DNA from: Rhodococcus oryzae
GTDB lineage: Bacteria > Actinomycetota > Actinomycetes > Mycobacteriales > Mycobacteriaceae
Length of the DNA stretch: 64,000 nucleotides
Assembly (NCBI RefSeq): GCF_005049235.1
Contig: NZ_SUMD01000011.1
Span: 1 to 64,000 of the forward strand
Reading direction: 5' to 3'
How positions within the stretch are numbered: the stretch's first letter is position 1; every line of letters starts with the position of its first letter. This document shows positions 20,232 to 27,931 of the stretch, one piece after another. The notes beneath the pieces were generated by a model. It saw only the letters and a program-made list of their open reading frames with translations, was not told the DNA's origin and did no database searches. The translations under genes and the position numbers were made by a program.

Positions 20232-20303
20232 GCGCGATTAGCTCAGCGGGAGAGCGCTTCCCTGACACGGAAGAGGTCACTGGTTCAATCCCAGTATCGC
20301 GCA
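20232..20303 (+). tRNA. tRNA-Val (GAC), copy 2
   Basis: Base-for-base the same as 19978-20049; anticodon GAC. It lies 30 bases after tRNA-Gly copy 2 with no tRNA-Cys between them. Confidence 0.95.
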
Positions 20304-20311
20304 CCAGCATC

Positions 20312-20345
20312 GAAAGCCCCGGCCACTGGTCGGGGCTTTCGTCGT
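20312..20345 (+). terminator. Rho-independent terminator after the second tRNA set
   Basis: Ten-base stem GAAAGCCCCG (20312-20321) / CGGGGCTTTC (20331-20340) with a nine-base loop, then GTCGTTTC. It ends the tRNA region before the phosphatase gene. Confidence 0.85.
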
Positions 20346-20468
20346 TTCAGGGCAGCGGCGGGGTGAACGTCGGGTGAACACCGAGTCGGCCGAGCCTGTC
20401 GAGTTGAACGACCGTTCACATTAAGGTTTGCTCGTCCGGACACCGAACGATGCGACCCGAGGACTGTG

Positions 20469-21545
20469 ATGGAGTTCAACCAGATCGATCGCCGCCGATT
20501 CCTGGCGGGCGCCGCCGCAGCGGGCGCCGCCCTGCCGCTGGCAGCCATGGCACCCGGGATCGCGGCGGCCGCCGAGACCAAGCCAGCCGCAGGCACGGGC
20601 AAGTTCCCGTTCCCCACGGACACCAACCTCCGGGTGCTGATCACCGGCGACGCGGGCACCGGCACCAAGGCACAGTGGGCGGTGGCCGACGCGATTCGCG
20701 ATCTGCACAGTCGCGAGCCCTTCTCGATGGCGCTCGGCCTCGGCGACAACATCTACGAGATGGGGCCGACCAACGAGAACGACACCCAGTTCGCGGCGAA
20801 GTTCGAGGACCCCAACCACGGCCTCGACTTCCCCTGGGTGATGGCCCTCGGCAACCACGACAACAGCGCGATTTTCCCCGGCGACGGCGGCTGGCTGCTT
20901 CGCGGCGACGAAGAGGTGGACTACCACCAGCTCTCCCGGCGGTGGTGGATGCCCAGCCGCTATTACTCGGTCCGCATACCCGAGAAGAACCCGGTGGTCG
21001 AGTTCTTCGTCCTCGACATGAACCCGGTCGCCGCCATGCTGCCCCCGATCCTCGCGCCCTACTGGGCGGCGGACGGTCAGTTCATGAACGAGCAGCGCGC
21101 GTGGCTGGACGCGGCGATCGCCGCGTCGCCTGCGAAGTGGAAGGTCGCCTGCGCCCACCACCCCTACCTGAGCAACGGATCCCACGGCAACGCGGGCAAG
21201 TACGACGGCATGCCGGTACCCCCCGCGAACGGCGCCGACGCGAAGAAGTTCTACGAGGAGCACGTCCTCGGGCGTTGCCAGTTCCTCCTCGCCGGACACG
21301 ATCACTCGCTGCAGGTCCTCGAGCCGACCGTCGAATCCAAGGGCACCCGTCAGATCGTCTCCGGTGCCGCAGGGAAGACCAGCAGCGGCAAGGCCAGCTC
21401 CACCACGAACAAGAGCCTCTTCGAGAACTTCGCGGACGTCGGATTCATGGTGATGGACCTCTCGCCCACCGCCGCAACGCTCCGCGTGTACACGGTCGAC
21501 ATCACGACCTCGAAGGCGAAGGAAGTGTTCAACCGCCGCCTGTAA
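20469..21545 (+). CDS. Tat-exported metallophosphoesterase (purple acid phosphatase-like)
   Basis: 358 residues. The N-terminus has the twin-arginine motif RRRFLAG followed by an alanine-rich hydrophobic stretch and a likely cleavage near AAAAE, so the folded enzyme is exported by Tat. Metal-binding blocks of the calcineurin-like fold occur in order: GDAGTG, GLGDNIYE, GNHDN, HHPYLSNGSHG and GHDHSLQ, closest to tartrate-resistant acid phosphatases. It likely hydrolyses phosphomonoesters outside the membrane. I start at ATG 20469, five bases after GAGGA, rather than at the GTG at 20466. No Pho box was identified. It is followed 47 bases later by the DUF2784 gene. Confidence 0.88.
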   Translation: MEFNQIDRRRFLAGAAAAGAALPLAAMAPGIAAAAETKPAAGTGKFPFPTDTNLRVLITGDAGTGTKAQWAVADAIRDLHSREPFSMALGLGDNIYEMGPTNENDTQFAAKFEDPNHGLDFPWVMALGNHDNSAIFPGDGGWLLRGDEEVDYHQLSRRWWMPSRYYSVRIPEKNPVVEFFVLDMNPVAAMLPPILAPYWAADGQFMNEQRAWLDAAIAASPAKWKVACAHHPYLSNGSHGNAGKYDGMPVPPANGADAKKFYEEHVLGRCQFLLAGHDHSLQVLEPTVESKGTRQIVSGAAGKTSSGKASSTTNKSLFENFADVGFMVMDLSPTAATLRVYTVDITTSKAKEVFNRRL

Positions 21546-21592
21546 CAACCGAGGCGTACCCCTCCGGATCGACCCGGAGGGACAATTGCCTC

Positions 21593-21973
21593 ATGGTCTT
21601 TCGGGTTCTCGCCGAGGCGACGATGACCGTGCACTTCGCGTTCCTGGTGTACGTCGTCGCCGGCGGGTTCCTGGCCTGGCGCTGGCCGTGGGCGATCTGG
21701 CCGCATCTCGTGCTCGCCGGCTGGGGCTTCTCGACCATCGTGTTCGGCCTCGACTGCCCGCTCACCCACCTGGAGAACTGGGCCAGGCACGAGGCAGGCG
21801 AGCAGGGGCTGCGCACCGGTTTCATCGACACCTACCTGACCGGTGTCGTCTATCCGGAGCGGTACACCACGCTGCTGCAGATGCTCGCCGGGCTCGTGGT
21901 CCTCGTGTCCTGGACCGGCTTCCTCATCCGGCGCAGGCATCCTGCCCGGGCGCGGGTCACCGCGCCGAACTGA
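21593..21973 (+). CDS. DUF2784 family membrane protein
   Basis: 126 residues with three or four hydrophobic helices (about 12-30, 35-55 and 95-112). The conserved block FGLDCPLTHLENWAR followed by GFIDTYLTGVVYPE is typical of DUF2784 proteins, whose function is unknown. The ATG at 21593 has GGAGG about 12 bases upstream, slightly far. The last 17 bases overlap the 3' end of the convergent esterase gene, so the two transcripts are antisense there. Confidence 0.78.
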   Translation: MVFRVLAEATMTVHFAFLVYVVAGGFLAWRWPWAIWPHLVLAGWGFSTIVFGLDCPLTHLENWARHEAGEQGLRTGFIDTYLTGVVYPERYTTLLQMLAGLVVLVSWTGFLIRRRHPARARVTAPN

Positions 21974-22880
21974 TCGCGCCCCTTGGGTCGACGAGGCCGC
22001 GCAGGGTCCGCCGGGCCGCCCTGCCCTCCGGCGTCGGCAGCAGCGGGTAGACGTGCAACATGTCCCGCTCCTCGTGGTACTCGAACTCGGTGTTGCTGAG
22101 CGCGATTCGCTCGCGCAGCCGCCGCGCGTCCGCGTTGAGGATGTCGCGGGTGCCGGTGAACACCGTGATGTGTCCCAGGTCGTCCAGGTCGGCATTGATC
22201 GGGCTCACCCGGACATCCTCCGGCTCCAGCGCGCCGCGGTACGCCTCGCCCGCCACCCGCAGCCCGTCCGGACTCAGCCACGGGTCGTCTGCCGCGAGGC
22301 CGGCGATGGCCGGGTCGTCGGCGGTGATGTCGAGCCACGGCGAGATCAACACCGTGCGCCGCGGCGGCGCGAGGGTGCGTTCCCGCAACGCCACCGCGAC
22401 GGCCAGCGCCATTCCCCCGCCCGAGGAGTCGCCGAGGAGGGAGAACCGCTCGGCACCGCACTCCCCCATCAGGCATTCGGCGAGGTCGGCGGCCGCGGGC
22501 ACCACGACGTCCGCGGTGGCCGACGGCGCGAGCGGGTAGATCGGGACCACCACCTCCATCGGCAACGACCGGGCCAGATCCGCGACCAGCAGCCAGTGTT
22601 GCAGGGTGATCTCGCGGAAGTAGGAACCGCCGTGGAGGTAGAGCGCGCTGTCCAGATCCCGCCGCGTCGCGCCGTGCGCGGCCACCGAGTACACCGGCCA
22701 GCCGGCGGCGGTGCGCTCCAATCGGATGTCGACCCGCCGGTCGAGCCCGCGCGGCGGGCTGAACGAACGGGGCCGTAACGCCCGGCCCGCGATCTCCCGG
22801 CGGGTGGCCTCGGCGCCCACCCGCCTGCTGCCCCGCAGCGCGAGCGCTGCGGGCATCAACCGGTTCGCCAGGCTGGTCAT
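21957..22880 (-). CDS. Alpha/beta-hydrolase, hormone-sensitive-lipase-type esterase
   Basis: 307 residues. The oxyanion motif HGGSYF and nucleophile elbow GDSSGGG, with later Asp (TGTRDIL) and His (MLHVYP) positions, complete an HSL-family triad. Such enzymes cleave short to medium acyl esters. No signal peptide, so cytosolic. The ATG at 22880 shares its A with the TGA stop of the glycosidase gene (TGATG), so translation is coupled to it; a longer frame to 23006 lies inside the glycosidase and is not favoured. Confidence 0.86.
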   Translation of the reverse strand: MTSLANRLMPAALALRGSRRVGAEATRREIAGRALRPRSFSPPRGLDRRVDIRLERTAAGWPVYSVAAHGATRRDLDSALYLHGGSYFREITLQHWLLVADLARSLPMEVVVPIYPLAPSATADVVVPAAADLAECLMGECGAERFSLLGDSSGGGMALAVAVALRERTLAPPRRTVLISPWLDITADDPAIAGLAADDPWLSPDGLRVAGEAYRGALEPEDVRVSPINADLDDLGHITVFTGTRDILNADARRLRERIALSNTEFEYHEERDMLHVYPLLPTPEGRAARRTLRGLVDPRGAISSAR

Positions 22881-24268
22881 CAGCTCGCGCTCGCGTGCCC
22901 GGCGATCAGGTCGCGATACCAGAAATAGGAGTCCTTCGGCGTCCGGGCCAGGGTCTCGTAGTCGATGTGGACGAGGCCGAATCGCTCCTTGTACCCGGCC
23001 GCCCACTCGAAGTTGTCGAAGATCGACCAGGCGAAGTAGCCCCGCACGTCGACGCCGTCCTCGATCGCCGCCCGCACCGCATGCAGGTGTTCCCGGTGGT
23101 AGTCGATCCGCCGACGGTCGTCGACCCTGCCGTTCTCGTCGGGGTCGTCGTCGTGGAACGACGCCCCGCTCTCGGTGATGTAGATCGGCGGCAGCGCGTC
23201 ACCGAACCGGTCCGCGAAGATCCCGAGGATCTCGCGCAGCCCCGCGGGCACGATCGGCCAGCCGAAGTCCGTCCGCTCGTAGCCCTCGAGCGCGACCGGC
23301 TGGAACGGCATCCCCGGCGGCAGGTCGACCTCGAGGACCCCGCTGCTGCCCTCGTCGGAGGTGGGTGCCGCGATCAGCGTCGGCTCGTAGTAGTTGATGC
23401 CGAACCAGTCGAGCGGCTGCGAGATCACCTCGAGGTCCTCGGCGACCGGTCCCTGCAGCGCCGCGGCCAACTCCTCCGCCGGGTAGCTGCCCCGCAGGAC
23501 CGGGTCGGCGAACGTCCAGTTCACGATGTGGTCGTAGATCTCGGCGGCGGCGACGTCGGCCTCCGAATCGCTGGCCGCGTGTACGGGCGCGTGGTTGGAG
23601 GCGATGCCGATGTTGTCGCACCCGGCCGCGCGCAGCGCCTGCACCGACAGTCCGTGGCCGAGCAGCTGGTGGTGGGCGGCCTGCAGTGCGCCGAAGCCCA
23701 GTTCCTGGCCGGGGGCATGCACGCCGAGCGCGTGCCCGTACAGGGTGTGCACGACCGGCTCGTTCAGCGGCATCCACATGCGCACGCGATCGCCGAGCCT
23801 GCGACCGACGATGTCGGCGTACTCGGCCAGTCGATACGAAGTCTCGCGGTTGAGCCAGCCGCCCGCCTCCTGCAGTTCGACCGGCAGGTCCCAGTGGAAC
23901 AGGGTGACGGCCGGATCGATCCCTGCTGCGACGAGCTCGTCGACGAGGCGGTCGTAGAAGTCCAGACCCTCCTCGTTGACCGGACCGCGGCCGGTGGGCT
24001 GCACCCGGGACCAGGAGACGGACAGCCGGTAGGCGTCGACGCCGAGGTCGCGCATCAGCCCGACGTCCTCGCGGTAGCGGTGGTAGTGGTCGATGGCGAC
24101 CACTCCTGTCTCGCCTCCGACGATCACGCCGGGCCGCTCGCAGTACTCGTCCCAGATCGAACGGCCACGCCCACCCTCATCCACCGCGCCCTCGATCTGA
24201 TAGGCGGCGGTGGCGACGCCCCACAGAAAGCCCTGAGGGAACGTCGGATTGGTTTCAGTCGCAGTCAT
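22880..24268 (-). CDS. Family 1 glycoside hydrolase (beta-glucosidase-like)
   Basis: 462 residues, cytosolic TIM barrel. The GH1 N-terminus is clear (FPQGFLWGVATAAYQIEGA). The acid/base glutamate is E170 in PLNEP and the nucleophile is E366 in ITESG. Aglycone-site segments WSIFDNFEWAAGYKERFGLV near the C-terminus are typical. Both catalytic residues are present, but the usual TENG reads TESG, and the usual TLNEP/TFNEP reads PLNEP. Probable activity is hydrolysis of beta-glucosides or related glycosides; the substrate is not predictable. Divergent from an MFS gene across a 97-bp gap that holds a perfect palindrome, suggesting shared control; translationally coupled to the esterase. Confidence 0.9.
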   Translation of the reverse strand: MTATETNPTFPQGFLWGVATAAYQIEGAVDEGGRGRSIWDEYCERPGVIVGGETGVVAIDHYHRYREDVGLMRDLGVDAYRLSVSWSRVQPTGRGPVNEEGLDFYDRLVDELVAAGIDPAVTLFHWDLPVELQEAGGWLNRETSYRLAEYADIVGRRLGDRVRMWMPLNEPVVHTLYGHALGVHAPGQELGFGALQAAHHQLLGHGLSVQALRAAGCDNIGIASNHAPVHAASDSEADVAAAEIYDHIVNWTFADPVLRGSYPAEELAAALQGPVAEDLEVISQPLDWFGINYYEPTLIAAPTSDEGSSGVLEVDLPPGMPFQPVALEGYERTDFGWPIVPAGLREILGIFADRFGDALPPIYITESGASFHDDDPDENGRVDDRRRIDYHREHLHAVRAAIEDGVDVRGYFAWSIFDNFEWAAGYKERFGLVHIDYETLARTPKDSYFWYRDLIAGHASAS

Positions 24269-24289
24269 GAGCCGAGTTTGCCGAAATGT

Positions 24290-24303
24290 TGGACGCGCGT
24301 CCA
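24290..24303. promoter_or_regulatory. 14-bp perfect palindrome between glycosidase and MFS genes
   Basis: TGGACGCGCGTCCA is a perfect inverted repeat in the 97-bp divergent gap, 22 bases from the glycosidase start and 62 from the MFS start. It fits an operator for a dimeric regulator such as LacI/TetR type, but no regulator gene adjoins it. Confidence 0.4.
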
Positions 24304-24365
24304 GTGCGGTGCTTGAATTCATCAACACACCGCCCGAACGGGCCCGGCGAAAGCACACTGGCCTC

Positions 24366-25568
24366 ATGACGCTCCCCACCCCCGCATTGCGGGCCGCTCG
24401 CGTGTCGACCGCCGTTGGCTTCGGCCTCCAGGGCATGTTCCTCGCCGCACTCCTGACGCAGCTCCCCCAGTTCAAGGACCGGTACGGCTTCGACGACTCC
24501 ACCATCGTCGTCGCGGTGGTGCTGGTCTCGCTGGTCGCGGCCGTCGGCAGCGTGATCGCCGAGTACCTGGCGACAAGGACCTCGAGCAAGACCACCCTGA
24601 GAGCGGGACTGTTCGTCATCGCGTGCGCAGGCACCGGGATCGCCTTCGCACCGTCCCCCGCCGCGTTCTTCACCGGATTCGCCGTGTACGGCATCGGCCT
24701 CGGCATGGTCGACGCGGCCACCAACATGCAGGCCGTGGCGATCCAGCACCGCTACGGCCGGTCGATCCTGTCCTCGTTCCACGGCGCGTGGAGCGTCGGC
24801 GCCATCGTCGGTGCGCTGTACGTCTCGGCCTGCTCGGCGCTCGAGGTGAGCCTGCCGGTGTCGATCTTCGGCGCCGCGCTCGGGGTCGCCGCCGGAACGC
24901 TGCTGATCGGACCGCGACTGCTCGAGGTCGGACCCGAGGCCGGGGCGAACACGTCCGCCGCGCCGCTGACGATCCCGATGCGTCCGTTCCTCGCCCTCGG
25001 TGCGGCAATGGCACTGTTCTTCGCCATCGACTTCAGCGTCGGCAACTGGTCGGCGCTGTACCTCAAGGACCTGCTGCTCGCCAGCGCCAGTACGGCGGCC
25101 CTCGCGGTCGCCGCCTATCAGACCGCGGGCCTCGTCTCCCGCCTGACCGGCGACTTCTGGGTGCGGCGCCACGGCGAGGTCGCGGTCGTCCGGGTCGGCT
25201 CGGCGATCGCCGCGCTCGGGCTGGTAGTCGTGATCGTCGCGCAGAGCCCGACCGTCGCGATCATCGGATTCCTCATCGTCGGACTCGGCGCCCCCGTCAT
25301 CGCCCCGCTGTGCTTCAGCGCCGCAGGCCGGCTCGCCCCGCCGGACCAGACGGACGCCGTGATCGCCCGACTCAACCTGTTCAACTACGCGGGCACGTTG
25401 GTCGGCGGCGCCATCGTCGGTGCGGTCGCGGCCGTCTCCGATCTGCGCATCGGATTCGTCCTGCCGCTGCTGTTCGCCGTGGCCCTGTTCCTGCTGGCCC
25501 CCTCGTTCCGGCCCAAACGGGTCGTCGCAGGGGCCGATTCCGCCGACCTGACTCGTGTGGTCGACTAG
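24366..25568 (+). CDS. MFS transporter (YbjJ-like)
   Basis: 400 residues with about twelve hydrophobic helices. The segments GIGLGMVDAATNMQAVAIQ and SFHGAWSVGAIVGAL are characteristic of the YbjJ/FucP-like MFS branch that includes putative sugar and small-molecule exporters. The ATG at 24366 gives a normal N-terminal helix; an upstream frame would run into the divergent gap. Together with the divergent GH1 enzyme it may form a glycoside uptake or export unit, which is inference from position. The downstream GNAT gene starts four bases after its stop. Confidence 0.85.
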   Translation: MTLPTPALRAARVSTAVGFGLQGMFLAALLTQLPQFKDRYGFDDSTIVVAVVLVSLVAAVGSVIAEYLATRTSSKTTLRAGLFVIACAGTGIAFAPSPAAFFTGFAVYGIGLGMVDAATNMQAVAIQHRYGRSILSSFHGAWSVGAIVGALYVSACSALEVSLPVSIFGAALGVAAGTLLIGPRLLEVGPEAGANTSAAPLTIPMRPFLALGAAMALFFAIDFSVGNWSALYLKDLLLASASTAALAVAAYQTAGLVSRLTGDFWVRRHGEVAVVRVGSAIAALGLVVVIVAQSPTVAIIGFLIVGLGAPVIAPLCFSAAGRLAPPDQTDAVIARLNLFNYAGTLVGGAIVGAVAAVSDLRIGFVLPLLFAVALFLLAPSFRPKRVVAGADSADLTRVVD

Positions 25569-25572
25569 ACGC

Positions 25573-26109
25573 ATGCCTTCTCAGTTCGCCGTCGTCCGCG
25601 CCATCTCATCCGACGCGGCCGAGCTCGCCGCCGTTGCCGCCGAGACCTTCCCGCTGGCGTGCCCGCCGTCCGCGACCGACGCCGACATCGCGGACTTCAT
25701 CACCACGGTGCTGTCCGAGGCCCGCTTCACCGAGTACCTGGCAGCACCGGAGCGGACGGTGCTCAAGGCCGTCGGCGCGGACGGGATCATCGGCTACGCC
25801 ATCCTCGTCGACGGCACCCCCGACGATCCCGATGTCCGGGCGGCGGTCACGCTGCTGCCGACCGTGGAGATCAGCAAGCTGTACGTGCTGCCGGACCGAC
25901 ACGGGGACGGGGTGTCGGTGGCGCTGATGACCGCGGCGCTCGACCACGCTCGCGCTCTGGACGCCGCGGGTGTCTGGCTCGGGGTCAACCAGGAGAACAC
26001 GCGGGCGCAGCGCTTCTACGCCAAGCACGGGTTCGAGCGGGTCGGCACCAAGACGTTCCTGGTCGGCGAGCAGCTGCACCACGACTTCGTGATGCAGCGA
26101 GCGGTCTAG
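25573..26109 (+). CDS. GNAT-family N-acetyltransferase
   Basis: 178 residues. The acetyl-CoA-binding segment is ISKLYVLPDRHGDGVSVALM, and the later NTRAQRFYAKHGFERVG is the classic GNAT C-terminal motif. The pyrophosphate loop reads RHGDGVS, close to Q/R-x-x-G-x-G/A. Substrate unknown. It starts four bases after the MFS stop (ATG 25573), so it is probably in the same operon; a GTG at 25555 would overlap the MFS gene. Its last four bases overlap the convergent zapE. Confidence 0.83.
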   Translation: MPSQFAVVRAISSDAAELAAVAAETFPLACPPSATDADIADFITTVLSEARFTEYLAAPERTVLKAVGADGIIGYAILVDGTPDDPDVRAAVTLLPTVEISKLYVLPDRHGDGVSVALMTAALDHARALDAAGVWLGVNQENTRAQRFYAKHGFERVGTKTFLVGEQLHHDFVMQRAV

Positions 26110-27119
26110 GCAGCGACCTCGAAGCGGGACAGCGCGAGCAGCCGCGAGGTCGCGCGCAGGTACTTCTTCCGGTAGCCGCCCGCGAGCATCTCGGGGGTGA
26201 AGATCTCGTCCAGCTTCGCGCCGGACACGGTGACCGGGATGCTCGCGTCGTACAGACGGTCGGCGAGCACGACCAGTCGCAGCGCGACGGACTGGTCCTG
26301 GGCCGGGTGCACGCCCCGCAGGAACACCGCGGGCACGTCCGCGATCAGCTTGTTGTAGCGCGAGGGATGCAGGGTGCTCAGGTGCGCACACAGGGCGTCG
26401 AAGTCGTCCAGGGTCGCGCCGGGGATCCCCTCGGCGCGGTCGGCGAGCTCGGCGTCCGAGATCGGCTCCGGCGCGGGGGGCAGGTCGCGGTGGCGGTAGT
26501 CGGGGCCGTCCACCCGGATCGTCTCGAAGATCGAACCGAGCTTCTTGATCTCCCGCAGGAAGTCCTGGGCCGCGAACCGGCCCTCGCCCAGCTGACCGGG
26601 CAGGGTGTTGGAGGTGGCCACGATCGACACGCCACGCGCCGACAGCTCGGTGAGCAGGCGCGAGACGAGCATGGTGTCGCCCGGGTCATCGAGCTCGAAC
26701 TCGTCGATGCAGAGCACGCTGTGGCCGGAGAGCTGCTCGACAGCGTTGTTGAAGCCGAGCGCGCCGACCACGTGGGTGAGCTCGACGAACGTCCCGAACG
26801 CCTTCGGCGAGGGCACGCTGTGGAAGATCGATGCCAGCAGGTGGGTCTTACCGACACCGAAGCCGCCGTCGAGGTACAGGCCCGCGCCACTGGCCTGTGC
26901 CTTCTTGCCGAACAACCCGCGCCGTCCGCCGGAACGGATCTTCGTCACCTTGGCCGCGAACTCCTCGGCCTTGTGCACGGCAGCCGCCTGGCTCGGCTCG
27001 TTCGGGTCGGGGATGTAAGAGGCGAAACTGACCTCGTCGAACATCGCCGGCGGGACCATTTGGGCGATCAGCTGGTCCGCCTGAACCACCGGACTGCGAT
27101 CAACAAGACGCTCGTGCAT
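26106..27119 (-). CDS. zapE: ZapE/AFG1-type AAA ATPase
   Basis: 337 residues. Walker A is GGFGVGKTH (Lys91) and Walker B is VLCIDEFELDD (Asp139-Glu140), with a sensor segment SIVATSNTLPGQLGEGRF, all typical of the ZapE/AFG1 family. In E. coli ZapE acts at the division ring; mitochondrial AFG1 aids protein turnover. In actinobacteria its role is not established. The start region VVQADQLIAQMVPP fits the family. It is divergent from the RibD-like gene with only 34 bases between starts, the same order I recall for Rv2670c-Rv2671. Confidence 0.86.
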   Translation of the reverse strand: MHERLVDRSPVVQADQLIAQMVPPAMFDEVSFASYIPDPNEPSQAAAVHKAEEFAAKVTKIRSGGRRGLFGKKAQASGAGLYLDGGFGVGKTHLLASIFHSVPSPKAFGTFVELTHVVGALGFNNAVEQLSGHSVLCIDEFELDDPGDTMLVSRLLTELSARGVSIVATSNTLPGQLGEGRFAAQDFLREIKKLGSIFETIRVDGPDYRHRDLPPAPEPISDAELADRAEGIPGATLDDFDALCAHLSTLHPSRYNKLIADVPAVFLRGVHPAQDQSVALRLVVLADRLYDASIPVTVSGAKLDEIFTPEMLAGGYRKKYLRATSRLLALSRFEVAA

Positions 27120-27153
27120 GCATGGAGGCTATCGACGTGCTGTCATCTCCCAT

Positions 27154-27909
27154 ATGCAGCGCCTCGATATTGCGACCCACCTCACACCGCTCGACGACGA
27201 TGAACTCCGCGACCTGCACGTCTATCCGGACACGACGTCCGCGCCGTGGGTCCGGGTCAACTTCGTCTCCAGCATCGACGGCGCGGTGAGCGCCGACGGG
27301 ACGTCCGCGGGACTGGGCACTCCGGCCGACAAGCGCCTGTTCGGCGTCCTGCGCGAGCTGGCCGACGTGATCCTGGTCGGCGCCGGAACGGTGCGGGCCG
27401 AGAACTACGGCGGCGCCCGGGTCACGGCGGAGCGCCGCGCACGCCGCCGTGAGCGCGGCCAGGCGGACGCGCCGCCCATCGCCGTCGTCACCGCGAGCGC
27501 CGACATCGACCCGACCTCCCGGTTGCTGACCGACACCACCACCGCACCCCTGATCCTCACCACCGCCGACGCACCCCGGGATCGGAAGGCCGGGCTCGAG
27601 GCGGCGGGCGCGCGGGTTCTCGAACTCGGCGAGTCCACCGTGCCGCCTGCGGCGATCCTCGACACCCTGCACGGGCTCGGCCTCGGACGCGTGCTGTGCG
27701 AGGGCGGGCCGGGACTGTTCGGACAGCTGCTGGCGGCCGACGCCGTCGACGAGCTGTGCCTGACCACGGCCCCGCTGCTGGTCGCCGGTACCGCACCGCG
27801 GATCGCCTTCTCCCCCGCCGCCGACCCGACCGCGATGCGTCGGGCGCACCTGCTCGGCGACGAGGACGGCACGCTGCTCGCGCGCTGGGTACGCGAGCGG
27901 AACGGCTGA
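27154..27909 (+). CDS. Pyrimidine reductase family protein (RibD C-terminal domain)
   Basis: 251 residues. It contains only the reductase half of RibD: NFVSSIDGAVSADG near residue 40, LVGAGTVRAENYGG, and CEGGPGLFGQLL, which bind NADPH and the 5-phosphoribosyl-aminopyrimidine substrate. There is no deaminase domain. The M. tuberculosis homologue at this place (Rv2671, recalled) has dihydrofolate-reductase-like side activity. Start at ATG 27154; the frame extends upstream to 27118, but that would overlap the zapE start. The next gene begins 22 bases later on the same strand. Confidence 0.86.
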   Translation: MQRLDIATHLTPLDDDELRDLHVYPDTTSAPWVRVNFVSSIDGAVSADGTSAGLGTPADKRLFGVLRELADVILVGAGTVRAENYGGARVTAERRARRRERGQADAPPIAVVTASADIDPTSRLLTDTTTAPLILTTADAPRDRKAGLEAAGARVLELGESTVPPAAILDTLHGLGLGRVLCEGGPGLFGQLLAADAVDELCLTTAPLLVAGTAPRIAFSPAADPTAMRRAHLLGDEDGTLLARWVRERNG

Positions 27910-27931
27910 GCGACCTGGCAGGCTGTGCACC

